From an uncultured Bacilli bacterium (GTDB lineage Bacteria > Bacillota_I > Bacilli_A > RFN20 > CAG-631), in contig CANQVX010000001.1 in NCBI GenBank assembly GCA_947627355.1, positions 62,001 through 126,000 of the forward strand: a DNA stretch of 64,000 bases, in the 5' to 3' direction. Positions 17,451 to 26,597 of this stretch are shown piece by piece. Both the position numbers and the translations under genes were made by a program. Under the pieces are notes generated by a model. That model saw only the letters and a program-made list of their open reading frames with translations. It had not been told where the DNA came from and searched no databases. Numbering within the stretch: position 1 is the stretch's first letter; the number at the start of each line of letters is the position of its first letter.

Positions 17451-17489
17451 AAATATCGGTCAATTTAATTGATAAATATCGGTCAATTT
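17451..17489 (+). repeat. Two 16-bp direct repeats in the 5' leader of the ATPase gene
   Basis: AAATATCGGTCAATTT occurs at 17451-17466 and again at 17474-17489 (period 23), between the promoter and the ribosome site AAAGGGTGA. It may be an operator pair or an RNA element. Confidence 0.6.
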
Positions 17490-17522
17490 GCTAAACTTAA
17501 ACTATCAATAAAGGGTGATAAA

Positions 17523-18806
17523 ATGATAGTTAATAAAGATAAGTATAGAAAAAGAATTATCGATACTCAAATTGAAAGATATTTAAAAATCTTTGGTGCT
17601 ATTTGTATTGAAGGACCAAAACTTTGTGGTAAAATATGGACTTCATCATATCATGCAAACAGTGAATTTTTAGTAGGAGATCCTAGCGGTAATTTTTCTA
17701 ATAGAGCCTATGCTCAAATTGAACCATTTGCGGTTCTTGTTGGTGATAGTCCTAGATTAATTGATGAATGGCAAGAAGTTCCAGCATTATGGGATACAAC
17801 TAGAGCATTTGTTGATATTCATGATAAAAATGGTTTAATTATTTTAACAGGTTCATCAACACCACAAATAAAAGGAGTTTTACATAGTGGTACTGGAAGA
17901 ATTAAAAGCATTAAAATGAATACCATGTCCTTATATGAATCTGGTGATTCAAGTGGCGTTGTTTCTTTAAAAGATTTAGTTGAAGGTAAATTTGAAACAA
18001 AGATGTTAGAAAATATATCACTTAAACAACTTGCTTATTTAATTTCTAGAGGAGGTTTTCCTAAAAACATAGGTGTAAGTGAAGATGATTGCTATGAATT
18101 AGCAACAAGTTATATGGAAAACATTATAAAAACAGATTTAAAAAAGGTTGATTTTGGTATTGATTATAATGAACGAACAGCTAAATTAATACTTAAATCA
18201 CTTGCTAGAAATGAATCAACAACAGTATCAGACCAAAGTATTTTAAATGATATCATTGAAAACGATAAAAAATCTATTGCCAAAAACACTTTAAAAAAAT
18301 ATTTAAATGCTTTTGAACGTATGTTTTTATTTAATAATCAAGAACCTTTTTCAACTAGCATTAGATCATCCTTAAGAGTAAAACAAGCTTTAAAAAGACA
18401 TTTTACTGATCCATCTTTAGCTTGTGCTATGTTAGGTTTAACACCTGCTAAAATGTTAAATGATTTAAACACTATGGGTTTCATGTTTGAAAGTCTTGTT
18501 GAAAGAGATTTATCTATCTATGCTCAATCAATAAATGCCAAACTTTATCATTATCAAGATTATAACAACAATGAAATAGATGCTGTTATTGAGCTTGAGG
18601 ATGGTAACTGGTGTGCTTTTGAAATTAAATTAGGACTAGCTAGAGCTGAAGAAGGTGCTACTAAATTAGTTAAAGTATGCAATAACATTGTTAAAAATGG
18701 TGGCAAAGAACCATTAATTAAATGTGTTATTTATGGCTCTGGCGATAAAATATATAAAAACAGTGATAGTGTTTATATCTTTCCAATCACTGCTTTAAAA
18801 AACTAA
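17523..18806 (+). CDS. DUF4143 ATPase (AAA_14 type) with an altered Walker A
   Basis: This 427-residue protein has the two-part architecture of the AAA_14/DUF4143 family: an N-terminal P-loop ATPase (IEGPKLCGKIWTS about residues 29-40; LIDEWQEVPALWD as Walker B; LTGSSTPQ as sensor) and a C-terminal region with a PD-(D/E)xK-like nuclease fold (NEIDAVIELEDGNWCAFEIK). Oddly, the Walker A serine/threonine after GK is isoleucine, which should weaken Mg-ATP handling. Start 17523 is supported by AAAGGGTGA. The family's role is unclear; genes are often solitary and mobile. A second, intact family member lies at 59225-60418. Confidence 0.85.
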   Translation: MIVNKDKYRKRIIDTQIERYLKIFGAICIEGPKLCGKIWTSSYHANSEFLVGDPSGNFSNRAYAQIEPFAVLVGDSPRLIDEWQEVPALWDTTRAFVDIHDKNGLIILTGSSTPQIKGVLHSGTGRIKSIKMNTMSLYESGDSSGVVSLKDLVEGKFETKMLENISLKQLAYLISRGGFPKNIGVSEDDCYELATSYMENIIKTDLKKVDFGIDYNERTAKLILKSLARNESTTVSDQSILNDIIENDKKSIAKNTLKKYLNAFERMFLFNNQEPFSTSIRSSLRVKQALKRHFTDPSLACAMLGLTPAKMLNDLNTMGFMFESLVERDLSIYAQSINAKLYHYQDYNNNEIDAVIELEDGNWCAFEIKLGLARAEEGATKLVKVCNNIVKNGGKEPLIKCVIYGSGDKIYKNSDSVYIFPITALKN

Positions 18807-18814
18807 GTAACTTA

Positions 18815-18847
18815 AAAGAGGTGTCATATCGCACCTCTTATTTTTTA
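18815..18847 (+). terminator. Terminator after the DUF4143 ATPase gene
   Basis: AAGAGGTG/CACCTCTT (8 bp, loop TCATATCG) is followed by ATTTTTTATT. It ends at the 3' end of the convergent DUF1667 gene. Confidence 0.75.
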
Positions 18848-19189
18848 TTCAAGTATTGTTCTAGTAGCAATTATATCTACACCTAAACCACAAACGTCCT
18901 TAATGATAACATCATGTAGATAAACCGGAGGTTTAACTACAATTCCATCTAAAGCCTTAACTACTTCAAACATCTTAGACTTAGAAACTTCTTTACTAGT
19001 AATAACTGGAAGTCTTTTAAATAACTTACTATCAACTTTAACAGTTGAAGTGACCATTCTAGTAGGATTAGTTATTTCATTCAAGGCATATTGTTTACCT
19101 CTAGGACACATATTACCAGTAACGTTATTGTTATCATCAATTGTTAGATGACAACCACGAGGACAAACAATGCAAATTAATTCTTTCAT
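18845..19189 (-). CDS. DUF1667 protein with CxxC pairs
   Basis: The 114-residue protein starts with ICIVCPRGCHLTID and has a second CPRG motif in GNMCPRGKQYA; these conserved cysteines define DUF1667 (COG3862). The family is almost always encoded next to a glpA-like flavoprotein and a second FAD oxidoreductase, as here, and probably contributes a metal or Fe-S site to the complex. Its ATG directly abuts the stop of the upstream oxidoreductase, indicating translational coupling. It is the last gene of the three-gene operon. Confidence 0.85.
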   Translation of the reverse strand: MKELICIVCPRGCHLTIDDNNNVTGNMCPRGKQYALNEITNPTRMVTSTVKVDSKLFKRLPVITSKEVSKSKMFEVVKALDGIVVKPPVYLHDVIIKDVCGLGVDIIATRTILE

Positions 19190-20440
19190 CTAAAAGTCCT
19201 CCTTTATTTCAAATACTAAATCACTAGGATTAGTTATGGCATTCATATCAAGTGAAATGATTTCCATTTCAGCTGGTAGTAAATACAACTTTTTAATGAT
19301 TCTAACGACAGAATCGTTATTTTTAATAACAATACTACATGCCTTAAATGGTTTACTTACTCTAAACTTAAAATCAATCTTGCTATCTTTTTGATAACTA
19401 AATTGTTGAGGTAAGACATAGTTTATACCTCTTCCAGCAACAGTCTTATAAACTTTTTCTTCTTGTTTATTGTTTTTTAGGTATTTAACAGCACCTTTAG
19501 CTGCTAAAGTTGCTTCTTTACTAACATAATCAACTAAATCATGAACATGTAAAGAATTACCACAACTAAAGATACCTTCAAATTCAGATTCATAATCTTG
19601 ATTAACATTTACCCCTTTAGTTTTAGGATTCAAAGCTATGTTTAGTTTTTCAAGCAATGGGTTATAAGGTATCAATCCTACCGATAGAATCAAGGTATCA
19701 CAATCAAATTCTTTTTCACTACCTGGAATGTAATTCATTTTATCATCAACCTTAGCAATGATAATTTTTTCTACTCTATCTTTTCCTACAACCTTTTTAA
19801 CTGTATGGGATAAATATAAAGGAATATCAAAATCATTTAAACATTGCACTATATTTCTATTAAGTCCATTAGAATAAGGCATGATTTCAGCAACTCCTAA
19901 GACTTTTGCTCCTTCTAGCATACATCTACGAGCCATGATTAAACCAATATCACCACTACCTAAAATAAATACCTTTTTACCGACCATATAGCCTTCAATG
20001 TTCATATATTTTTGAGCTAGTCCGGCTGTCATGATACCACTAACTCTAGCCCCTTCAAGTTGAATAGCACCAGCTGTTCTTTCAATACAACCTGTGGCCA
20101 TGATAATGGCTCTAGCCTTGATACAACATACTCCATCTTGTTTATTGGTATAATAGATTTCTTTATCTTTAGTTATTTCATAAACCATTGTTTCAAGTAA
20201 ATATGGAATATGGTTTTCATTTACTAGGTCAATGTAACGTTGAGCATATTCAGGACCACTTAATTGTTCTTTGAATTGAACTAAACCAAAACCATTATGA
20301 ATACATTGTTGTAAGATACCACCTAAATATGGTTCTTTTTCTAAAATAATAAGGTTATCAACGCCTTCTTTTTTAGCTTCAAGGGCTGCAGCAAGTCCAG
20401 CACTACCGCCACCAATGATTACTAAATCATATGTTTTCAT
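19190..20440 (-). CDS. NAD(P)/FAD-dependent oxidoreductase, glp-operon type
   Basis: The 416-residue flavoprotein has the FAD-binding GGGSAGLAAALEA at the N-terminus, a CIERTAGAIQLEGARV segment, and a second dinucleotide fold VFILGSGDIGLIMARR. FSCGNSLHVHDLVDYVS near residue 295 binds FAD in this class. It belongs to the group found between glpA-like dehydrogenases and DUF1667 proteins, probably passing electrons from glycerol-3-phosphate. The start is two bases after the glpA-like stop. Electron acceptor and exact substrate are not evident. Confidence 0.85.
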   Translation of the reverse strand: MKTYDLVIIGGGSAGLAAALEAKKEGVDNLIILEKEPYLGGILQQCIHNGFGLVQFKEQLSGPEYAQRYIDLVNENHIPYLLETMVYEITKDKEIYYTNKQDGVCCIKARAIIMATGCIERTAGAIQLEGARVSGIMTAGLAQKYMNIEGYMVGKKVFILGSGDIGLIMARRCMLEGAKVLGVAEIMPYSNGLNRNIVQCLNDFDIPLYLSHTVKKVVGKDRVEKIIIAKVDDKMNYIPGSEKEFDCDTLILSVGLIPYNPLLEKLNIALNPKTKGVNVNQDYESEFEGIFSCGNSLHVHDLVDYVSKEATLAAKGAVKYLKNNKQEEKVYKTVAGRGINYVLPQQFSYQKDSKIDFKFRVSKPFKACSIVIKNNDSVVRIIKKLYLLPAEMEIISLDMNAITNPSDLVFEIKEDF

Positions 20441-20441
20441 A

Positions 20442-21869
20442 TTAATCCTTAGCTCCTTTCAATTCATCTAATAAAATATAAGAATCTAAAGAATCATAAG
20501 GAATCTCATTGATATCTTTATGATAATAATTAGCTAGTATATGAAGGGCATATGATTGACACATACCGCCTTGACATTTACCAAAGCCAACTCTAAGTCT
20601 TTTTTTCAAAGCTTTGATAGAATGAGGTGGAACACTACGATTTAAACAATCAATGATTTCACCCTTACTAACCTTTTCACATTTACAGATTATTTCACCA
20701 TAATCCTTGTTTCTATCGACAATTTCTTTTCTTTTTTCAAATGGTAGTTCATTTATATGGAGATATGGTCTAACATACGGATTGAAATCTTTTTTAAGTT
20801 CATAATGGTATCTATTTATAATAAAATCTTCAACGACCATCTTAGCTATAGCTGGTGATGAAACAAATCCTGGGGATTCAATACCAGCTACATTTATGAA
20901 GTTTTTAGTCTTAATTTCTTCAATGATGAAATCATGATTTGCTGGTGTTGGTCTAATACCAGCAAAAGTATGAATCACTTGATTGAATGGAATGTTATCA
21001 ACCATTAACATAGCGGTCTTTTTAATTTGTTCAATGGTCATCTTATCAGTGTCTTTATCATCTTTTAGACATACTTCAGCTGATGGACCAATTAAATAAT
21101 TGTTACTACTTGTAGGTGATATTAAAACACCTTTACCTTTAATAGAAGGAACTAAAAACAAAGTATGTTTAACAAAATCATCATCAAAATGATCTAGTAC
21201 TAGATATTCACCTTTTCGAGGAATGATTTCAAATGATTTAGGATTAATCATTTCATTTATTTCATCACTAAATAAACCTGCACAATTTATAACCATCTTA
21301 GCTTTAAACTTATCATTGATGATAAAGGTATCGTTTTCTTTTACAATCTTAACAACCTTGGTATTTAGATATAATTCAACCCCATTATCAACAGCGTTTT
21401 CCATTAAATGAACACAAAAATTAAATGGATCTATAATACCTGCAGTATTAGCAAGTAATCCAGCCTTAACATTATTTGAGATATGTGGTTCTATTTTTAA
21501 CAATTCTTCACGGCTTAAAATAGATGTTTCAACACCATTTTTAGTTGCTCTGATTTGTAATTCTTTTAAGGTTTTAACATCGTTATCATCAAGAGCTAAA
21601 GTAATTGAACCAATTCGTTTAAATTTAACATCTAGTTCTTTACATAATGTATCAAACATAGCATTACCTAAAACATTAAGTTTTGCTTTTAAACTACCAC
21701 ATTCAGGATCATAACCAGAATGAATAATAGCACTATTAGCATTTGATGTTTCATTTCCAACATCATTATCTTTTTCTAGTACTGCTACTTTTATCTTATA
21801 TTTTGCTAGTTCTCTTGCAATGCTTGCGCCAACAACACCAGCACCAATAATAATCACATCATAGGTCAT
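20442..21869 (-). CDS. GlpA-like FAD-dependent dehydrogenase with [2Fe-2S] BFD-type domain
   Basis: This 475-residue protein has the DAO-fold FAD motif IIGAGVVGASIARELA, the SAIIHSGYDP and GLLANTAGIIDPF segments of glycerol-3-phosphate dehydrogenases, and a C-terminal cysteine domain (ICKCEKVSKGEI, then GKCQGGMCQ) that should hold a [2Fe-2S] cluster. It corresponds to the short anaerobic GlpA-type enzymes of Bacillota that oxidise glycerol-3-phosphate to dihydroxyacetone phosphate. It is the first gene of an operon with the FAD oxidoreductase and DUF1667 genes; glpK and glpF are absent here. GAGGTG precedes the start. The substrate is inferred from family and context. Confidence 0.85.
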   Translation of the reverse strand: MTYDVIIIGAGVVGASIARELAKYKIKVAVLEKDNDVGNETSNANSAIIHSGYDPECGSLKAKLNVLGNAMFDTLCKELDVKFKRIGSITLALDDNDVKTLKELQIRATKNGVETSILSREELLKIEPHISNNVKAGLLANTAGIIDPFNFCVHLMENAVDNGVELYLNTKVVKIVKENDTFIINDKFKAKMVINCAGLFSDEINEMINPKSFEIIPRKGEYLVLDHFDDDFVKHTLFLVPSIKGKGVLISPTSSNNYLIGPSAEVCLKDDKDTDKMTIEQIKKTAMLMVDNIPFNQVIHTFAGIRPTPANHDFIIEEIKTKNFINVAGIESPGFVSSPAIAKMVVEDFIINRYHYELKKDFNPYVRPYLHINELPFEKRKEIVDRNKDYGEIICKCEKVSKGEIIDCLNRSVPPHSIKALKKRLRVGFGKCQGGMCQSYALHILANYYHKDINEIPYDSLDSYILLDELKGAKD

Positions 21870-21892
21870 CTTAACACCTCATATTCTTATTA

Positions 21893-21918
21893 AAGGCAAG
21901 TCTTTTAAAACTTGCCTT
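21893..21918 (-). terminator. Hairpin between the GHL10 lipoprotein and the glpA-like operon
   Basis: AAGGCAAGT/ACTTGCCTT (9 bp) is followed on the minus strand only by TTTAATAA. The weak T-tract may let some transcription continue into the glpA-like operon, for which no clear promoter of its own was seen. Confidence 0.5.
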
Positions 21919-21927
21919 GTTAGTTTA

Positions 21928-24801
21928 TTAATTCATCTTATATGCTTTAACTACATAAATGCTTTTCATGTAATTTAATGTTTCTAGTAGTCTATCTTTA
22001 ACAGCATCTGTTCCATATGAACCACTATTAGCAGAAGCAATGATTTCATTTAATTTAGTTGATGCTTGATTGAAATTAGTTAACTTATTTAAAGCATCTA
22101 AATCATTTTTTAGAGCCGCTTCTTGACTAGATGTCATATAACTACTACTCTTATAATATTTTTCAACACGATCTTTTATGGTAGTTACAAATGCATTGTT
22201 AACATTTTTAAGTGATTCATAACATGCAATTGCTTTCTTGTTATAAACGCCTCTACCATTAGCACCATTTAGATATTCACCAAGTTCAGGTCTATTTCCA
22301 AAACTATGAGTTGCAAATAAAGCTGTACCATGAACACCTGTTGAACGAGCACCATCGAATTGAGTTGGAAGTTCCATCATTTCAAGATTAGAATAAATAG
22401 TAGAAACACCTGTTACAACATATGAATGACCATTAGCGTGTTCTAGGGCTGCTAAACTATCTTTAATAACATAACCCTTATCACAATAATATGCCATCAA
22501 GTGAATAGAATCGATATAGTTATTAGTTAACCATGTTTTCCAGTCTTGTAACTTAGTACTTTTGGCTGTATCAGCATCTGATACAACGGCAATTGTTAAT
22601 TGTTTTCCAGCTGCTACTTCTCTAACATCACCAACGAAGTTAGTAACTACACTTCTACGATAATCTGAGAAATCTTTATACATAGTAGCATTGTTTTGTA
22701 ATTTGTTTTTGAAATCAGCAAGTGAAGTGAAACTATATTGAGGATAAGCTGCTTCAAATCCATTCATAGCTGCTTCAGTATAACCTTGAGAATTAGGAGC
22801 AACCCAGTCATTGTTAGCACCATATCTAATATAATCTAGATGGAAACCATCGATATCATAATTATCAACGATTTCTTTATACATATTTAAATATAAAGTA
22901 CGAACAGTTTCATTTGCTGGATCTAAGAATTTAGTGATTTCACCATCACTATCAGTACCTACTGAACCATCAAAGTTAGTCGCAAAACAATTATTAAAAT
23001 CAGGATATTTTTCAACAATTGCTTTATAGAAGAACCAGTTAGCCATACATACTTGTACTTTTAAACCAGCATCATGAGCAATGTGAACAAAAGCATCTAA
23101 GTAATCTTTATATTTACCAAATTTACCACTTAATGATGGAGCAGTCTTAGAATACTTAGAAGTATAAGCTGTACCAAAATTGTTAGTTTCATCAATACTA
23201 CCTGATACGATTACTTCATTGAAGTTAGCATCTTTTAATTGTTTAACAACTTTATTGATAGTATCTAATGTTTCAGGATTAGATAATGGATAATGCCATG
23301 CACTTCTAGTTTCAACAGGTTCTTGATTATTTGATGAATATAAGAAAGCTTGTTCAGCTAGATATTTAGCATAATTGATTTTACTTACATAATAGTTTTG
23401 ACTTGTTGTATCACTAGAAACATCAATTTGAGCAATTGCTGTTTCATTTTCTTCAAACTTAGTTTTGATTTCTTTTACTTTATTAACATCATAGTCATAT
23501 AATTTTGTTTCTTGTTCAGTTATATAACTATTGATTTGATTTTTAAGTGAAGTTAGATATTCACTTGCAAAGTTAACTAAATTATAACTAACTGTAACAG
23601 TGTTACTGTTATAACTTACAGGAACACCTATTTTAAATTGATCTCTTAAAGTTGCAATGTGGTTTTCAATAGCATCATTAAATGATGAAAAACGAATACG
23701 ATAACCATTGGTTGGTTGTTCTAGGTTAACAGCACTATCAACAACTTTACCATTAACAACGGCTATTTCATAACCCCATTCATTATTAACTTTAGAATCA
23801 GTAAGGATTTCAACATTAGGGCCAATGTTTACTTGTTCTCCGTCTACTTCTTCTCTTCCTTGATAACCAATTTTATAAGTGATGGTATCATTAAATAAAC
23901 CTGTAGGACGTTCAAAATAAACTTTGCTATTTTGTTTGATCATAACGTTTTCTTCTAGTTTAACGGCTTGATTGTTAGAAGTTGTTGATTGATTAGCAAG
24001 TAATATTCCATCTAGAGGAACATTTAAATCATTGTTATAAGTCTTTTGATTGATATCATCAACTAGATAAGATTTAGTTGTTGCATCATAATGTAAACTA
24101 ACTGTATTTAGTCTAATGTTATCGCTACGAACTAACTTAGTATCTGAAGCAACATCATATAATGCTGCAGCATTTAAACCAATGTAATGAGGATTGATTT
24201 CAGCAATTGGGATACGACGATCTTCATCAGTATAAATTGCTGTTTGATAAGTATGTAATGTAAAACTTGAATCAAAAGTAATTACTTGTCCTTGTGATAA
24301 AGAATCAACTGCTGCACCTTGAGGAATAGAAATAACTAAACCATCTAGAGGTACAATTGTACCAGTAGAGTTTTTAACTTCAGTTACTACATATTCATCA
24401 TTATCATTTTTTCTAATGACATATTCAAAGACAGTTCCTTCTCTTTCGCTTGTCTTTCTAAGCCACCAATCAGGAGTATAAACAATAACATTGTTTTTAT
24501 TGCTTTCACTATTGATTGGACATTTTCTAATAACATTTTGGAATAATGAAGTTGTAAAAGTAGTTGGATCTTTTAGATACGAACTGGTTTTTAAAAATTC
24601 ATTACCATTAACAAAAATGTTACCAGTGCCCTTGATACAAGATGAAACATAATCATCTTCGATAACTTCTTTTGCAGTATAAGGTGGTTCTTCAAAAGAA
24701 CTACTGCTGTTACTTGATGTTTTTGTCTTATCTTTTCCACAACTAATTAGAAAAACACTTGATAATAAACATAAAGAAATGATTTTAATTTTTTTATTCA
24801 T
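21928..24801 (-). CDS. Lipoprotein with GHL10 (glycosyl hydrolase-like family 10) domain
   Basis: The 957-residue protein starts with a lipoprotein signal (FLISC, Cys21) and a short Ser-rich linker. About 450 residues of unrecognised beta-rich sequence follow, then a TIM-barrel GHL10/DUF187-type domain (about 495-800): SAWHYPLSNPETLD, DAGLKVQVCMANWFF, and the diagnostic DGFHLDYIRYG. The tail (about 860-957) is helical. Family members are predicted or shown to act on cell-surface or peptidoglycan-related glycans, which would place it outside the membrane. It is transcribed alone from a promoter region holding a palindrome at 24836-24854. Confidence 0.85.
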   Translation of the reverse strand: MNKKIKIISLCLLSSVFLISCGKDKTKTSSNSSSSFEEPPYTAKEVIEDDYVSSCIKGTGNIFVNGNEFLKTSSYLKDPTTFTTSLFQNVIRKCPINSESNKNNVIVYTPDWWLRKTSEREGTVFEYVIRKNDNDEYVVTEVKNSTGTIVPLDGLVISIPQGAAVDSLSQGQVITFDSSFTLHTYQTAIYTDEDRRIPIAEINPHYIGLNAAALYDVASDTKLVRSDNIRLNTVSLHYDATTKSYLVDDINQKTYNNDLNVPLDGILLANQSTTSNNQAVKLEENVMIKQNSKVYFERPTGLFNDTITYKIGYQGREEVDGEQVNIGPNVEILTDSKVNNEWGYEIAVVNGKVVDSAVNLEQPTNGYRIRFSSFNDAIENHIATLRDQFKIGVPVSYNSNTVTVSYNLVNFASEYLTSLKNQINSYITEQETKLYDYDVNKVKEIKTKFEENETAIAQIDVSSDTTSQNYYVSKINYAKYLAEQAFLYSSNNQEPVETRSAWHYPLSNPETLDTINKVVKQLKDANFNEVIVSGSIDETNNFGTAYTSKYSKTAPSLSGKFGKYKDYLDAFVHIAHDAGLKVQVCMANWFFYKAIVEKYPDFNNCFATNFDGSVGTDSDGEITKFLDPANETVRTLYLNMYKEIVDNYDIDGFHLDYIRYGANNDWVAPNSQGYTEAAMNGFEAAYPQYSFTSLADFKNKLQNNATMYKDFSDYRRSVVTNFVGDVREVAAGKQLTIAVVSDADTAKSTKLQDWKTWLTNNYIDSIHLMAYYCDKGYVIKDSLAALEHANGHSYVVTGVSTIYSNLEMMELPTQFDGARSTGVHGTALFATHSFGNRPELGEYLNGANGRGVYNKKAIACYESLKNVNNAFVTTIKDRVEKYYKSSSYMTSSQEAALKNDLDALNKLTNFNQASTKLNEIIASANSGSYGTDAVKDRLLETLNYMKSIYVVKAYKMN

Positions 24802-24835
24802 TTAGTTTTCCCTCGCTCTTGTTAAATATAGTATT

Positions 24836-24854
24836 ATAGTAACATAGTTACTAT
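24836..24854. promoter_or_regulatory. Palindromic operator candidate over the GHL10 promoter
   Basis: ATAGTAAC-ATA-GTTACTAT is a perfect 8+3+8 palindrome. On the minus strand it overlaps a possible promoter (TTGCAA, 17 bases, TACTAT), so binding would block transcription of the GHL10 lipoprotein. Confidence 0.5.
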
Positions 24855-25263
24855 CCAATTGCAAAATAAAAATGTTAGCGTTTACATTTTGATTCGTTTT
24901 AAAAAGTCCATTTGACCGACAGTTTTTAAATAAATGCATTAAAATAATGTCTAAAATATCTAAAACCTTTAATTTTTATCAATAAAAAAGATAATTATTA
25001 AAATTAACAAAAATTTTTGCATAAATAATTTCTTTATTTATTAAAATATAATAAAGTAAGCATATCTATGCCACTTGTAACTATTCAAATATTTTAAAAT
25101 TTCCAAAACATCTTAAATAACTTTTTTATTATAAAATCATTGATTTTATCGGCAATTTTAACAATTGTCGATTTTTTATAAAAATCAGTAATTTATCGAA
25201 AAATACGGCAAGTATTGAAAGATTTTTAAAAAAATAGTATTATTCTAATTGAGGTGTTAAAAA
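24855..25263. other. Non-coding AT-rich stretch with a terminator-like hairpin and the pgpA-like promoter
   Basis: No coding frame was found. At 25148-25178 ATCGGCAATT pairs with AATTGTCGAT (10 bp) and is followed by TTTTTT on the plus strand, although no plus-strand gene lies upstream. Just before it, ATAAAATCA/TGATTTTAT forms a second inverted repeat. A small RNA ending at this hairpin is possible but unproven. Confidence 0.4.
25215..25243 (+). promoter_or_regulatory. Promoter of the PgpA-like gene
   Basis: TTGAAA (25215-25220) and TATTAT (25238-25243) are 17 bases apart. GAGGTG precedes the start codon at 25264. Confidence 0.7.
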
Positions 25264-25827
25264 ATGAGTCTATTAAAATGTTTAGAAGGTTTTGTTCCTA
25301 GTGAATCTGGCGTTTATAGCGAAGATGAAATGCGCGATATCAACATTAAAATTCTTAATGAAAGAGGCGTAACAGTTGAAGATATTGCTCAACTTGCTTA
25401 CAGCACACAAAGTAAGTATTTAGACAATCTAACAATTGAAGAAATGAAAGAATCAGTTCTAGATGTTCTTGGAAAAAGAGATCAATTCCATGCTATCTTA
25501 CTTGCTGCTAATGTTGATGTTGCTGCTGAAAACAATTTGTTTTCTGAACCACTTAATTCTATTTTAAATAAGGATTTAGGTTTATTTGGTCTTGATGAAG
25601 CTATTGCTTTATCAATTGCTGGTAATTATGGAACAATTGGTCAAACCAACTTTGGTTTTCTAGATGTTAGTAAACCTGGAAAAATCAATATCTTACAAAA
25701 CAATAAGAAAAGATGCAATTGCTTCTTAGATGACATTGTTGGAGCATTAGCTGCTTTATCTGCCGTAAGAGTTGCTCAAAAACATGCTATTCGTCAAGCA
25801 ATGGGCCAAATTGATTTTGATTTTTAA
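25264..25827 (+). CDS. Phosphatidylglycerophosphatase A-like protein (YutG family)
   Basis: This 187-residue protein carries the family signatures SIAGNYGTIGQTNFGFLDV and NCFLDDIVGALAAL in the C-terminal half. The family (PgpA/YutG) dephosphorylates phosphatidylglycerophosphate or related phospholipid phosphates. Bacillota members like this one are soluble-looking, without the membrane helices of the Escherichia coli enzyme. The N-terminal ~80 residues are helical (TVEDIAQLAYSTQSKY). It is a single-gene unit with its own promoter and terminator. Confidence 0.8.
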   Translation: MSLLKCLEGFVPSESGVYSEDEMRDINIKILNERGVTVEDIAQLAYSTQSKYLDNLTIEEMKESVLDVLGKRDQFHAILLAANVDVAAENNLFSEPLNSILNKDLGLFGLDEAIALSIAGNYGTIGQTNFGFLDVSKPGKINILQNNKKRCNCFLDDIVGALAALSAVRVAQKHAIRQAMGQIDFDF

Positions 25828-25839
25828 TTTATGATTATT

Positions 25840-25868
25840 AAAAAAAGAAGCGATTGCTTCTTTTTTTG
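25840..25868. terminator. Bidirectional terminator between the PgpA-like gene and recO
   Basis: AAGAAGC-GATT-GCTTCTT (7-bp stem) has A residues before and T residues after, so it can end transcripts from both sides. Confidence 0.8.
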
Positions 25869-25883
25869 ATTCTATCGACAAAT

Positions 25884-26597
25884 TTATAAACTTTTTCTTA
25901 GAAAATCAGCAGTATTTAAATGAATCCCCATATCAGATTCATAGAATTCAACAAACATATTAAATAAACATATAGCGTTTTCTTTTTCAAGCAAATACAT
26001 TTTATCATTCATAAAGAATTCATATAAAGCTTTTAAAAAACTATTGCTATATCTAACATGTTCATTTATTTGATAACAGTCTTTACAAATAAAACCACCA
26101 CTTGAAAAACTAAATGACACTAGATTGTTTCTTTTCTTACAAAAGATACATCCATCTAGATTAGGTTTATAACCTAATTGAATCATAACATTCTTTAAAA
26201 AGTAATTTAGAACCATCATTGGTTCTTTTTTATTTTCTAAGTTAACAAAACAATCATAAGCCAAATCATAAATATCCATTTGTTCATGAACTTCTGATAT
26301 AACTTCATACATTAATAGAAAACATGAACTAACTAATAAATCATCAAAAGGCAGATGAAATTGTTTGATAACATTTGCTGTTTTAAGTACTTTACCACTA
26401 TTTTCAGTTTTAGATAACAATACAAATTCACTGATATTAAAATAATTACAAGCTGTAGCATTTTTGCTAGTCATTTTGTTAAGACCTTTAGCTGTAAATG
26501 AAACGGCTTCATTATTTTCAAGAAGGGCATTTAACATAAAACAATTATCATTATATTCAGTCTTTTTAAAGATAAATCCTTTTACTTTAGTTTCCAT
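25884..26597 (-). CDS. recO: DNA repair protein RecO
   Basis: The 237-residue RecO has an N-terminal OB-fold (VKGFIFKKTEYNDNCFML), a central helical domain, and a zinc-finger with two cysteine pairs (DGCIFCKKR and GGFICKDC). RecO works with RecF/RecR to load RecA on single-stranded DNA during recombinational repair. It is the last gene of the pepP-ybeY-cdd-era-recO operon; its ATG overlaps the era stop codon by one base (TAATG). The conserved era-recO neighbourhood supports the identification. Confidence 0.93.
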   Translation of the reverse strand: METKVKGFIFKKTEYNDNCFMLNALLENNEAVSFTAKGLNKMTSKNATACNYFNISEFVLLSKTENSGKVLKTANVIKQFHLPFDDLLVSSCFLLMYEVISEVHEQMDIYDLAYDCFVNLENKKEPMMVLNYFLKNVMIQLGYKPNLDGCIFCKKRNNLVSFSFSSGGFICKDCYQINEHVRYSNSFLKALYEFFMNDKMYLLEKENAICLFNMFVEFYESDMGIHLNTADFLRKSL

